Source: Ariolimax columbianus (Eukaryota; Mollusca; Gastropoda; Stylommatophora; Arionidae). Taken from it: a DNA stretch of 64,000 bases. The translations under genes and the position numbers were made by a program. This document shows positions 10,519-22,125 of this stretch, one piece after another. The stretch spans positions 116,991,264 to 117,055,263 of the forward strand of contig JAVGWX010000003.1 of assembly GCA_036924085.1 (NCBI GenBank), read 5' to 3'. Position 1 is the stretch's first letter. The number at the start of each line of letters is the position of its first letter. The notes under the pieces are model-generated. The model saw only the letters and a program-made list of their open reading frames with translations, was not told the origin of the DNA and searched no databases.

Positions 10519-11590
10519 TTAGAAGCTAGACGTGTCGAGTTGATGTAACTCTTCACTACATTTCTTTTGTAGCGGGTTTACAGTGGTTATTCTTACATCT
10601 TGATGAATGCCGGAGAAGGTGTACCGGCCTGCTTCTAGATATAGTGCAATTTGAGGCACACCAGTGAAGTTACCACTGTGTGGATTACAGTATCGATCTC
10701 CATCTCGTTCGCCGTGCTTCTGTGACAGTCTGTTTTTAGGAGGACGTAATGGGGTGTGTTGTTGAGCCATGATCAGTTTTGTCTGACTCTGATTACGCTT
10801 TCCTCAATGTTCCAACTGATGTTTGTCCATCACACGTGATGATGACCACTCGCTCTGTTCGTCCATCACACGTGATGAGGACCAATCGTTCTGTTCAGTC
10901 GTATGGCCAGTCTTCTCTCTTCCTTTGTACGCTGAAATGAGTGACCAGAATGGTTTGGGTTAAAGTGAAGAGTAACTTCGCGGTTTGTCAACCTCACTCT
11001 CTCGTCCTGAGCTATCTTTAGTCAGTGGCAAGACATTATCGAGATCACTGGAAATAGCACATGATGCATATTTTTCCTCAGGGTTTCTTCCGCAACCTTT
11101 CCTGTATTCAAGTGTCCCGTAAGACAACTAAAGGGGGATGCTATATATCGCTGTGTGTCGTGCCTTTCCCATAACCGCAGGAGGTTGTAAGAACATCACT
11201 CAGCGTGTAATTGATGTGTTTGGCATCTCTCCTGGGCGACGTATTCTAGTCCATTACAGTCTCGCGTCTAAATTTAACAGTGATACTAAAACCGACATTG
11301 TTTGCAGCTTGAGCGACGGGCGCTATTTCAGTTAAGTTCGGCCGTGTGAACTAGACCGTTAACATACGACACATGTTTAACTGTAGTACTAATTCATGTG
11401 CCGATGTCCAAACCAGGATAATCGGAAGCAAGAAAATGTAAAAAAAAATAACGAATTAACTAGACCAAAAGAAAAACAACAACACGTTTCCGTGAACATA
11501 AGTGTAAGTCCTCGACTAGTCTACATTCCAGGCAAATCCGTGGTCTGGCGCCATTCATAATGAACTATAACACCAAAGCAATGTTATACA
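10519..11590 (-). mobile_element. Repeat X, copy 2, with decayed coding region
   Basis: On the minus strand this matches X copy 1 (55,555-56,275) over about 750 bp. Shared blocks include CAGACCACGGATTTGCCTGG, ACTAGTCGA(G/C)GACTTACACTT and TTATCCTGGT(T/C)TGGAC. The translation from about 11,110 gives RKGCGRNPEEKYAS, AISSDLDNVL, then TTEQNDWSSSRVMD. Copy 1 gives RKGFGGYPEAKSAS, AISSRLDECL and TAEQREWSSSLVMD. The peptide is conserved, so the repeat once encoded a protein. A 36-bp in-frame duplication (10,821-10,892) doubles the WSSSRVMD stretch. An open 83-codon stretch (10,770-10,519) continues downstream. Its product is not recognised; a LINE ORF1 is one possibility. Confidence 0.75.
10821..10892. 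repeat. 36-bp tandem duplication inside repeat X copy 2
   Basis: Two units at 10,821-10,856 and 10,857-10,892 share GTCCATCACACGTGATGA. X copy 1 has one unit at the corresponding place. The unit is 12 codons in the X reading frame. Confidence 0.85.
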
Positions 11591-12038
11591 CCCAGCATGC
11601 ATCTTTGCTGCACTTTTGATCAAGTTTCAGTAATACATGCAAAAATGTGTAGTATCCGAAACAAACGAAACAAGAAACAAAACTACAATTACGCAACCCC
11701 TAATCATGCCATCGTTTAAAAAATAATTGCAATGAAATTCCACTGCAACCACCTGTAATCAGGCTATACTAAAAGCTGATTCATTCATTAATCACAAAAT
11801 TCCTCCAACGTGAAGTATAGACCACTACTGCAGCTGTGCCTTTCTTAAATAGCAAACCTGTATCCAAGCATTTATAATTATTGAGATTCTGTCTCTGAAG
11901 CACGTTATAGCTGGAGCTGGTCACTTTACAGGAGGTGTGTGTCGGAGTTTTTCCAGATGCTGATTATAATGGCAATGTTTTAAAACAAAATTGTTCAGGG
12001 ATTAGAATGCCAGCCCTATGGAGAACCCTATTGTGTTG
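11591..12038. other. No feature recognised
   Basis: AT-rich sequence without repeats, protein similarity or RNA-gene signals that I can see. Confidence 0.5.
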
Positions 12039-12342
12039 CCTTTAAGATATGTTTAAGGGAATCGCGTAGAGCAGTGGTTAGCGCTCTGGCTTCGCATCTC
12101 AGTGGTCCTTGGTTCATTCCCCAGTTAAGGCGGTAGTGTTTTTTCAGACCGCAATGGCTCCCGGGTCGACCCAGCCTTAAATGTGTACCGGTTCAGTCCG
12201 AGAAGTAAAAGCGTCGAGGGAGAGGAGATGGCTGCCGCCCTCATATAGCCGAGTCTTTGAAATGTGAGATCGCTAGCACCTCACACCCCTACGGCAGTAA
12301 TGCTATGGTTTACTTTACTTTAATTTCCTTTAAGATATGTTT
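12039..12342 (+). mobile_element. SINE family I, complete with 16-bp TSD
   Basis: The 272-bp insert at 12,055-12,326 is flanked by a perfect 16-bp repeat, CCTTTAAGATATGTTT, at 12,039-12,054 and 12,327-12,342. The head has box A TAGAGCAGTGG (12,067) and box B GGTTCATTCCC (12,111), and the 3' end is a T-rich simple tail. The body is GC-richer than its surroundings. It is the only clear copy of this family in the window, and its TSD suggests a fairly young insertion. Confidence 0.93.
12067..12121 (+). promoter_or_regulatory. Internal pol III promoter of SINE I
   Basis: Box A TAGAGCAGTGG at 12,067-12,077 and box B GGTTCATTCCC at 12,111-12,121. Box B departs from GGTTCRANNCC at one or two positions. 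Spacing is tRNA-like. Confidence 0.72.
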
Positions 12343-12904
12343 TAGAGGTGAAAGTGGACCAATTCTTTTATTTCCAATACTTTTCGGATCTGAAAGCTGG
12401 TTAGGTTAAGAGAAAGTCAATGTCGGACTTGCATTTCATTACATGGAGCCACGCGTCATGACAAAAACATGACATTAATAGTGAGTTAAAAACCAACCAC
12501 TGTCAAATGCAGTCACACCCGGTGGCGTATCTAGGGTATTGCAGGTATGACAGTTCCCATGTGTGCCATCTGAAAACAATGGGGTATGCGCCACTGAACA
12601 GTTTCTATTAAAGACGAGCTATCCTAGTATAGTTTTATTTTTGTTTAAAGTAGTCCTTCTTTTGATTTCAGATTCACTGATCAGACATGGTATATTATGT
12701 CATTGCATATACTATGTTTATTGATTTGACGTGGATTCTGCGCTGTCAATTGGAACTTTTAGATATTTTACAGTAGACATACATGACATCAGTGAGTTCT
12801 TAATATGTATATAACGTTTTCGGCTTTGCAATTTCACAAACGACAATAAATGTACTTAAATGTTCATTTAAGTAAATCGTATCTTGAAACTTGCATTTCA
12901 TTGT
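12343..12904. other. No feature recognised
   Basis: AT-rich sequence. A short (TTG)n run at about 12,900-12,925 marks the start of the next F repeat. Confidence 0.5.
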
Positions 12905-13215
12905 TGTTGTTGTTATTGTTGTTTGTGAATGCCCAGAATGAGTAGGTTACTCATTGGCGTTAAGTAGCAGGTTACAGCAGCTTTCCTCACATCCCGAGCG
13001 TGCTGATGAAGGTGAACCGGGTTTTCCGGGCGGGTCTGCTATGCTTAGCTTCATCTGCCTGTCGCTCACAACTACGGGCATCACGTCGATTCCTCACCTT
13101 GTTAGCTGTGCTGCCATGAAAACAGCCCGTTTCCAGGAAGGACTACGAGGAAGCCAATGAGAGGGTCTTGTTCAGTATGTTTTGCCTGATCAGTCGTTAG
13201 TCTTTCTTCCGTGCA
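12905..13215 (+). repeat. Dispersed repeat family F, copy 2 (unexpanded)
   Basis: It runs from a (TTG)n lead and GAATGCCCAGAATGAGTAGG to GCCTGATCAGTCGTTAGTCTT. It has one copy of each segment that is tandemly amplified in the other two F copies, so it serves as the reference form of about 300 bp. No coding potential was recognised. Confidence 0.8.
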
Positions 13216-13984
13216 TTTATTGTAATATGGACTTCATTTGTTGCATCTAATATGTAATGACACAGATATTTCCGCGTTTTTCATATGTGTATATAGTGGT
13301 ACTGATAGATCTAGTGAATTAGTCCTACCAAGAATTATTATGAGTGTTTGACATAGTGGAAAACAAAGTGGTTGAAAAAAAAGAGTATTGATTAACATGG
13401 AACTTCAGTTACGGATTGAGAAAACAAAGTAAAAGCGATCTGATATCTAGACGAGAATCCTTCATTGAAAAGCATTCCTTGCGACTCAGAACCTGACTTG
13501 CGAAGCTATAGGGTACTCACTCAACTCGGTATTGTACATTAAGGCAAGTAGCATACATTAATGGTCTCGTTTTTGGAAACATCGAATCTCGCTATGTGTT
13601 CTTCGCTTGTTCAAAACACAGAGCTGGGGAAACAACTCTCAAAAATGCCGTTCATGTAGTTGCTGTCGTAGTCCGAAACCAGATGGAAAGCAAGGACAAA
13701 AGCAGTGAAACTGATGTCAGTTCAAGATCCTGGCATCCATCATTATCACATGTGTCTGTCATAGCCGCACATTAATGTAGAAACCTATTTTGTTTCAATT
13801 TTTTTCACTAATTAAGAAATTACAGAAACTTCCTTCTCCATGTGGCCCTTTTTAAAGCTTAAAGCTACCGCTATAGGTTGATCCTAACGGAAAGTTTTGC
13901 TAAATCACATTTCAATTTCTTAGAATGGCAATATATGTAGCAGTTTATTTCATCAAGGCTGCTAGCCCAATACATGACTCTGTC
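13216..13984. other. No feature recognised
   Basis: Mixed AT-rich sequence with no long ORF, tandem repeat or mobile-element motif that I can identify. Confidence 0.5.
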
Positions 13985-14640
13985 AAGACAAACATTTACA
14001 TAGTTAACATTTAAAGTTAAATTGACATAAACATCAAATACCAATATTCACATAAATGTTAAACACTAAACATTTGCCTAACCAATTAAGGCAAACATTC
14101 ACAAATACATTGAAGACAATCATTCACATTCACAAATACATTGAAGACAATCATTCACAATAAAGAAAAACAATTTCACAGACGTAAATCACAATTATTT
14201 ACATAAATAATTAAAACAAACAATCACAAGAATATTGATATCTAACATTCACATACATATTGAAGACGAATATGTACATAACCATTGAATACAATTCTTC
14301 ATATAAACATTGAAGAAACGTATCACAACCATTGTTTACAAACATGGACATAAACATTTGATGACAAACATTTACATAGTTCAGAAATAGCTACATTGAC
14401 CAAACGTAAACATATTTTAACTAAACAATACATCATCTGATCTGAGACAATACAGCGTTACGAGTCAGTGCTATATGTCATCCTCTGTTAATCGCTCATG
14501 TTCACACAGATCACGGGGCTACGTTTTATGCACATCTCAAGGGAAATTCCTGTTTCAGTTTTCACATCTTTTTTTTTCAGTTTACACAACATAATGACCA
14601 AATCTGGACAACTTAATAGAGCCATTTAGTCGCCCTCATA
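13985..14640. repeat. Duplicated segment, copy 1 (uninterrupted)
   Basis: This segment matches 19,833-20,026 plus 21,683-21,970. Shared blocks include ATAGTTAACATT, AATTAAGGCAAACA, AAACAAACAATCACA with GAATATTGA, TTTTATGCACATCTCA, and ATGACCAAATCTG followed by ACAAC. Here the sequence is continuous, so it shows what copy 2 looked like before a LINE entered it. This copy also has an internal 31-bp duplication near 14,097-14,160, and about 135 bp near 14,385-14,520 that copy 2 lacks. Confidence 0.82.
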
Positions 14641-15429
14641 TTATGTCCTTCCCAGTCTTTGACTGTTCTCAAGGACACATCAATCACCTTATATTCCAAC
14701 ATACCTCCATCTCGCTCTCTCTCTCTCTATCTCCTCTCCTCTCTCTCTCTCCTCTCTCTCTTTAATTTCAGCCTTCAAAGCATTAAATGAATTTCCGTCT
14801 TCTTGGTTAGTGACCAATTGATCAGAAGAACCTTTAATGACCTCTGACTCCGATCTCTACAACTCACAACAACAACCCTTAGAGTACAAACTCCCAGACA
14901 CAATAATACCCATCAACAGGACCCAAACAGCTCAGGGAAACATCGTTAACGTTGGTGAGTTTTCCCTTCCCGCTTTTCAGTTTAAAATAAGTTAGCTAGG
15001 GGTTAAAGTTCGTAACCATGTGACACGGCGTTCCAATATACCAAGAAGTAAATGTGTGGGTACCGATAATGTTCAAGAAAGCGAGACAGGAAGGAAAGCG
15101 ATTCATCGTCCGTCCACAGACCAAGAGTTGAGCCCGTACACAATCAAGTCTCTAACACCAGCTTTGTCTGTGTGACTAACCTCAATGCTTCTTTTTGAAA
15201 ATACCATTATATCGTTTATAATTATCATTGTTAGGGATACTGGGGGATGGAGCAGATGGGTTATTAATGGGACTGAGATTTAAAGACTGCTTATCCGTGT
15301 AGTTGTCACACACTGTACAGTCTAGGTTTTCTTTTACCTCCGAGACAAGTATCTAGACTTTACCCAGTATTGTGAACTCGTGGCCCCTTCGTCAAGTGAT
15401 ATGTATGATAACATGCCCACACACATGCT
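14641..15429. other. No gene recognised; contains a CT-rich microsatellite
   Basis: A CT-rich microsatellite with interruptions lies at 14,710-14,763. The rest is unique-looking sequence without identifiable genes. Confidence 0.6.
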
Positions 15430-17460
15430 TCTCTTAAACGTCCATATACAGTAGATGACAAACTATAGAGACGGCACAGGACAAATGCTATAGGAGATAC
15501 GCTATAGAAAATAAAATATAGACGATGCACTTTATGAAATAAATACAGAAAATAAACTTTAGGAGATAAAGTACATGAGATAAATTATAGGAGGTCAAGT
15601 ATAAGAGATAAACTATAGGAGAAAACTATGTGTGATATTCTAAATGAGATACTATATAAGTGATACACTGTAGGAGATAAACTATAGGAGATAAACTTAA
15701 AGTGATAGACTATAGGAGAGCAACTAAATGTGATTAGTTCTAGGAGATATATTATAGGAGAACAACTAAATGTGATTAGTTCTAGGAGATATATTATAGG
15801 AGAACAACTAAATGTGATTAATTGTAGGATATAGGCTATAAGTGACCAACTACATATGATTTGCTGTAGGGGATAGACTAAAAAGAGATTAACTTCAATA
15901 ATACTGTTCGCTTAGACGTCTGAGGCCCGTTGCGTCGGTCGGCCACATCTATGACTCACTGCTGCCACGTGGTTCCAGACCTCGTCCAGGGTGGAGGTGG
16001 AGGATGCTATCTGCTGGAGGCATACTGTACGGGAACGGCCTCTTCTGCGCCTCCAGCCGGTCGGGGGAAGACTTTAGGCGCTGAGGAGCGGCTTCTGTGG
16101 TATTTTGTGGGCCGGAGTTTCCTGACCCAGTCGTACAACATGACCGAACAAAGAAACTCGGCGGCGTTCAAGTGTTTCTCAAATTAGGTGGATTCCTATT
16201 TTAGCAGAGACCTGCATGATTCGGATGTAGTCATGCAATCGGATGCCCAGGATACGCCGCTGGTTGCACATGTTGAAGGCCTCTAGTCTCGGCATGTTAT
16301 GTTTCAGTAATGTCCAGGGTTCGGAACCGTAAAGCATGATCGGGACCATGCAGAACTGGTAGATGCGGATTTTTATTTCAAGGGAGATCTTGCCGTTACT
16401 CCACATACATCAGAAATCGTGTTATAGCATACGCAGATATAGGGGATGCAATATAGGAGAAACGAAATAGGCGATACACTATAAGAGATAAGCAAAAGAC
16501 GACAAGCTGTAGAAGGTAAACTATAGGAGACCAACTATAGGAGACCGACAATAGGAGATCAATTATAGGTGATGTTAAATTAGATGAATTATACTAGATA
16601 CACTAAAGAATATATATTATATAGGTGATATGCTACAGAAGGTTAATTATAGGTGATGCACTTTATGGAATGAATTGTAGAAGATAAACTACTGAACATA
16701 AACTATAAGTGTTAAGCTATAGGATAGGTGATAAATTATATACGTGATAAGCTATATAAGATATATGAGATAAAATATAGACGTAAGCTGTAGGAAATAA
16801 ACTACAGAACATAAACTACAGGTGAAAAATTATAAAGAAGATAAACTGTAAGAGATAAGTTATAGCAGTTAAGCTATAGAAGATAAGCTAAAGGAGATGA
16901 ACTATAGAACATAAACTATTGGTGATACATTACATAGGAGATACACTATAACAGATAAGACATAGGAGATACGCTATATAAGATAAGCTATTGTAGATAC
17001 ACTTAAGGTGACACCCTTTATGGGATGAACAACTACAGGGGATACGCTATGGTAGATACAATAACGGAGATTAGTTATAGGGTTTTAATTGTATGAGATT
17101 AACTATAGGAGCTATACTATGGAAGATAAACTATATGGCAAAACATATAGGAGATAAGTTATATGTTTTAATATGTATGAGACTAACTGTGAAATATACA
17201 CTATTGGAGACACACTTTCGGAGATAAGCTATAGGAGATGAGATATAGGTGATAAATTAGATGATGGGATATAAACTAAATGTGATAGGCTGTATTGGAT
17301 AAACTACTAGAGGCAATACGTTATAAGAAAAAGTTATAGGAGATAAATTTATATAGACTAACTATAGGAGATACACTTTGAGAGATAGACTATGGGAGAT
17401 TCGCTATACGTAATATACTGTGTAATGTAAAATGCAGATGATACACTACGGGAGAAAAAT
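15430..17460. repeat. Degenerate satellite built on an ACTATAGGAGATA motif
   Basis: About 1.5 kb of repeats (excluding a LINE insert at 15,905-16,425) consists of diverged units of roughly 14-20 bp around CTATAGGAGATAA. Unit length varies, so this is an old, decayed array. It leads directly into a different array at 17,460. Confidence 0.85.
15905..16425 (-). mobile_element. LINE RT C-terminal fragment nested in the satellite
   Basis: The minus-strand ORF at 16,406-16,179 gives ISLEIKIRIYQFCMVPIMLYGSEPWTLL... with RRILGIRLHDYIR, the YGSE.WTL and R.ILGI blocks of a non-LTR RT. Further down the minus strand, in shifted frames, blocks like ETPA, RPAGGRRRGRS and a Trp-containing tail follow to about 15,905. 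The segment is about 50% GC against an AT-rich satellite, and satellite units continue on both sides. Confidence 0.83.
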
Positions 17461-18290
17461 AAACGTTAAAGACAAACATTCATATAAATGTTGAATACAT
17501 ACAGACACGCATTCACATAAACGTTACAGATAAACATTCACAAAAACGTTAAAGACAATCATTCACATAAATGTTTAATACATACAGACACGCATTCACA
17601 TAAACGTTACAGATAAACATCCACATAAACGTTAAAGACAAACATTCACATAAATGTTTAATACATACAGACACGCATTCACATAAAAGTTAAAGGCAAA
17701 CATTCACATAAACGTTAAAGACAACATTCACAATATGTTAAAGACATACAGACACGCATTCATATACACGTTAAAAACAAACATTCACATACATGTTAAA
17801 GACAATCATTCACATAAACGTTAAAGACAAATATTAACATAAACGTTAAAGACAAACAATCACATGAATGCTAAAGATAATCATTTACATAAAAATCGAC
17901 AAAAAAATATTAACATAAACGTTAAAGACATACAGACATGCATTCCCATGAACGTCAAAGACGAACATTCACATAAGCGTTGAAGATAATTATTTACATC
18001 AACATCGAAGACAAAAACTCACATAAAAATCGAAGACAAACATTCACATATACATCGAATTCAAACATTCACATAAACGTTAAAGATAAACATTCACATC
18101 AACATCGAAGACTAGCATTTACATTAGCATCGAATTCAAACATTCACATAAACATTGAAGACTAGAAGTCATATAAAAAGTAAAGACGAATCTTCGTTTA
18201 AACATTAAATACAAACATTCAAATAAATGTTAAAGACAAACATTCACATCGACATCAACATCACTATCGAAAATGATACAGCAATTTTTA
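17460..18290. repeat. Tandem repeat, about 25-bp unit (ACATTCACATAAACGTTAAA type)
   Basis: About 30 units of 25-26 bp with CATTCACATAAACG and TTAAAGACAA as the shared core, and some 75-80 bp super-units with CATACAGACACG. Similar units also appear in the duplicated segments at 13,985 and 19,833, which suggests common origin. Confidence 0.88.
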
Positions 18291-19832
18291 TAAATAACGA
18301 GACAAGCATGTACATCAATATTGAGACAAACAATTGAATCAATATCGAGACCAACATGCACATCAACAATGAAACAAACAGTCACATCAATATCTAAACA
18401 AACAGTTACATAAATATCTAAACAAACAGTCACATAAATATCTTAACAAACAGTCACATAAATATCTAAAGTAACAGTCATATCAATACCTAAACAAATA
18501 GTCACAACAGTATCTAAACAACAGTCACATCAGTATCTAAACAAACAGTCCATCAATATCCAAACAAACAGTCACATTAATAACTAAAAAACAGTCACAT
18601 CAATATATACACAGTCACATCAATATCGAAACAAACAGTCACATCAAAGTATAAACAAACAGTCACATCAATATCTAAACAAACAGCCAAATCAACATTA
18701 AAACAAACAGTCACATCAATATATAAACGAACAGTCATATCAATACCTAAACAAACAGTCACATCAGTATCTAAACAAACAGTCACATTAATATCTAAAC
18801 AAACAGTCCCATTAATATCTAAAAAAACAGTCACATCAATATCTACACAGTCACATCAATATCTAAACAGACAGTCACATCAAAGTATAAACAAACAGTC
18901 ACATCAATATCTAAACAAACAGTCTTATCAATATTAAAACAAACAGTCCCAGCAATATATAAACGAACAGTCATATCAATACCTAAACAAACGGTCACAT
19001 CAGTATCTAAACAAACAGTCACATCAATATCTAAGCAAACAGTCACATCAATATCTAAATAAACAGTCACATCCATATCTAAACAAACAGTCATATCCAT
19101 ATCTAAACAGTCACATCAATATCTAAACAAACAGTCACATCCATATCTAAACAGACAGTCATATCAATATATAAACAAACAGTTACATCAATATCTAAAC
19201 AAACAGTCATATCAATATCTCAACAGACAGTCATATCAATATCTAAACAAACAGTCACATCAATATCTAAACAAAGAGTCATATCAATATTTAAACAAAC
19301 AGTCACATCAATATCTACACAAACAGTCACATCAATATCTAAACAAACAGTCACATCAATATCTAAACAAACAGTCATATCAATATCTAAACAAACAGTT
19401 ACATCAATATTTAAACAAACAGTCACATCAATATCTAAACAAACAGTCATAGCTGTATCTAAACAAACAGGCACATCGATATCTAAAGAAATAGGCACAT
19501 TAGTATCTAAGCAAACAGGCACATCCGTATTTAAACAAATAGTCACATTAGTATCTAAACAAACAGTACCATCAGTATCTAAACAAACAGGCACATCAAT
19601 ATTTAAACAAATAGTCACATCAATATTTAAACAAATAGCCATATAAGTATCTAAACAAACAGTTGCATCCGTATTTAAACAAATAGTCACATTAGTATCT
19701 AAACAAACAGTCACATTAGTATCTAAACAAACAGTCGCAGCAGTATCTAAACAAACAGGCACATCAATATCTAAACAAACAGTCACATCAACATCTAGGC
19801 AAGCAGTCACATCAACATCGAGACAAACATTC
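18290..19832. repeat. Satellite, 24-bp unit, about 60 copies
   Basis: The unit is AGTCACATCAATATCTAAAC plus AAAC (24 bp). Because 24 is divisible by three, minus-strand frames stay open and read repeated DVTVCLDI. The 244-codon ORF at 19,954-19,220 is such an artefact. Unit variants (AGGCACATC, TTAGTATC, ATTTAAAC) cluster locally, indicating block amplification. Confidence 0.95.
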
Positions 19833-21970
19833 ACATAGTTAACATTACAGTATAGATTGCCATAAACAGCAAAGACCAACATTGATATAAACATTAACAA
19901 ATAAATGATGGTATAACGAATTAAGGCAAACACATTTACGTTGAAGACAATCATTTGTATTCACAATAAAAACAAACATTATTATAGACATAAAACATAA
20001 ATATTCACATAAATAACGGAAACAAATATTCCTTGGCTGCGTGGAGAGGGGGGTCTGTTGACTGGGCAATAGCGGTCCTCGCATCAATATGCCAAGTGAG
20101 GCACTATAGAGAGTTCACGTCAGTACTCAACCCATAGCAAAGAAGTCTACAATGAGGCTTGGTTGATGGAACGTACTCACCATGGCCACAAGTATGAAGG
20201 AAGACCTCCAAGCGTTAAGCGATGTTTGCAAGACCTCAATTATAGACCAGGAACTCAAATGGCTTCAAGTCGACATCGTCACCCTCGAAGAAACGCGTCT
20301 GGTCGAGTCCGGGTCTCTCAAGGGAAAGGACTACACGTTCTTCTGGAAAAGAGTGTAGGACGTCAGAGAACATAGTGTCGGCTTTACAGTTAAAAACTGC
20401 TTCTAGGATCGACAGAGATATGTCAAAAAGGCACAGAGCGGTTATTATCTTTTCGTCTCCAAACATACAATGCCATAATTAATCTGTCAGCGTGTATGCT
20501 CATACACTTGGCGTCACTAGTGACTCTAAGGATGAGTTCTATCAGCAGCTGACCTCATCCATTACAGGGAACACTAGTCAGAAACACCATATTCTGCTTG
20601 GAGACTTCAGTGCAAGGGTGGGCGCCGATCACGACTCCTGGCCTATGTGCATGGGAAAGTTTAGTGTTAGAAAAATTAACGAAAATGGACAACGGCCATG
20701 AAACATGTGTGCCTACCACGACCTGTGCGTCACTAACACAGATGGGAGACCACTCAATTCAACGAGACTGCATGCAAAAAGTAAGAGAAGGGAGACTGTC
20801 ATTTGGGAAATGCTTTTCGCAGTCGATGCTGCCTGGAAGCAAATTAAAGATCCTCATTAAAAGGTAGACAAAATCATGTAATCTGTTTGGACTCATCATC
20901 AGCGTACAAAAGACGAAATTAATGACTCACGGTGCAGATCATCCAGACATTGTCTTAAATGATAAATTTAGGTAAATCACTTCAACTACCTCAGATCTAT
21001 CATCACCGACAACCTTTCACTGGACCAGAGTTGCAGAAACGACTAATAACGGCCTCCTCAGTACTTGCCAGGCTCTCACAGAGAGTGTGGAATACTACAT
21101 GCTGACCATCTCCATAAAAGTTGCTGGATGCAGATCATGGGTGATAAGTACCCTGCTCTATGGCATCGAAACATTAACTCTGTATGCCTCACTTGAAAAA
21201 AAGCTAAATGCTTTTCATATGCGCTGCCTGAAACACATACTTGGAATTTCGTGGAGTGACAGGATGACTAACAACGAAGTATTGGACCGTGCAAAGATTG
21301 TCAGCTTAATTACGATCCTCCGACAGCGCCGCTTGCGATGGCTTGGTCACGTATGCAGAATAGAGGATGGGCGAATACCTTAAGATATCATTTACGGAGA
21401 GCTGACCACGGGCAAGCATAAAAAAAGGTAAGCCGTTCATCCACTACAAAGATATTTGCAAATGAGACATCAAGGCGTTGAATATGAACACCGGAAACTG
21501 GGAGGAGCTTGCCAAAGATATACCCGGCTGGAGGTAGACTTTGTGTTGGTTTTCAGGCAGGGGAAGACAGGGTGCGTCAAGATACAGACTACAAAAGTAG
21601 GCGGCGAAAGCTATGGCAAAAATTGACTGTCCCTTATTTAGTGTGAAGTTCATTGTCTCTAGAGACTGACATGATGCCAATCAACGGAAACAAACAATCA
21701 CATGAATATTGACAGCTAACATTCATATAAATATTGAAAACAAATTTTTAGATAAGCATTGAATAAAATTCTTTGCATAAATATTAAAGATAGGTAGTCA
21801 GAATCATTGTATTAAAACATGGACAAACACATATGACGACATACATTCACATAATTCAGCGTTTTATGCACATCTCAGGGGAAAGACATGTTTCAGTTTT
21901 CAAATCTTTGTTTCAGTTTGCTCAACATTATGACCAAATCTGTACAACGTAATTGAGCCATTTGTGCCAC
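19833..21970. repeat. Duplicated segment, copy 2, split by a LINE
   Basis: The left part is 19,833-20,026 and the right part 21,683-21,970. Together they align with 13,985-14,640, apart from a missing stretch of about 135 bp near the right end. The interruption is a LINE with a 12-bp TSD. The 24-bp satellite ends exactly where this segment begins. Confidence 0.82.
20015..21694 (+). mobile_element. LINE with intact ends and TSD but deleted RT core
   Basis: The insert is 20,027-21,682, flanked by AACGGAAACAAA at 20,015-20,026 and 21,683-21,694. A 5' leader of about 125 bp precedes an apurinic-type endonuclease start (WNVLTMATSMKEDLQALSDV, then DIVTLEETRL with the catalytic-type Glu, and KDYTFFW). 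Near 20,739, HDLCVTNT runs directly into DGRPLNSTRLHAKSKRRE and MLFAVDAA, the FADD-box block of the RT. The end of the endonuclease and the first RT blocks are therefore missing. The C terminus follows: LFGLIISVQKTKLMT, STLLYGIETLTLYASLEKKL, RLRWLGHVCRIEDGRIP. The FADD aspartate pair reads AVD. Several stops and frameshifts are present. The 3' end matches the copy ending at 4,636. Confidence 0.92.
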
Positions 21971-22088
21971 CAAAGGACACGAAGAGATCTCATCAGTTTT
22001 TGATTGCACATGAAAAGCTCAACTTTGGCTCCATTTACTAACATTGAAATAATTCTTCTTCAAGTATGTTCAACATGCATTCGAGAAG

Positions 22089-22125
22089 AAGGGGGCGGGA
22101 GGGGGTGGAGGGTGTGTGTGGGGTA
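22089..22125 (+). other. G-rich tract, potential G-quadruplex
   Basis: The tract has G runs of 5, 3, 5, 2, 3 and 4 separated by 1-7 bases (GGGGGCGGGAGGGGGTGG, then GAGGG and TGTGGGG). It fits the G3+N1-7 pattern four times, in an otherwise AT-rich area. Confidence 0.75.

Noticed and set aside
15930..16187. 85-codon GC-rich plus-strand ORF
   Set aside because: It is the reverse strand of the nested LINE tail at 15,905-16,425.
19220..19954. 244-codon minus-strand ORF with repeated DVTVCLDI
   Set aside because: The 24-bp satellite (8 codons) creates this; composition and unit variants follow DNA repeats, not protein constraint.
13985..21970. The two duplicated seg­ments as LTRs of a retrotransposon
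   Set aside because: No primer-binding site, polypurine tract, gag or pol lies between them; the interval is satellite plus a LINE fragment, and the segments themselves contain satellite-like units.
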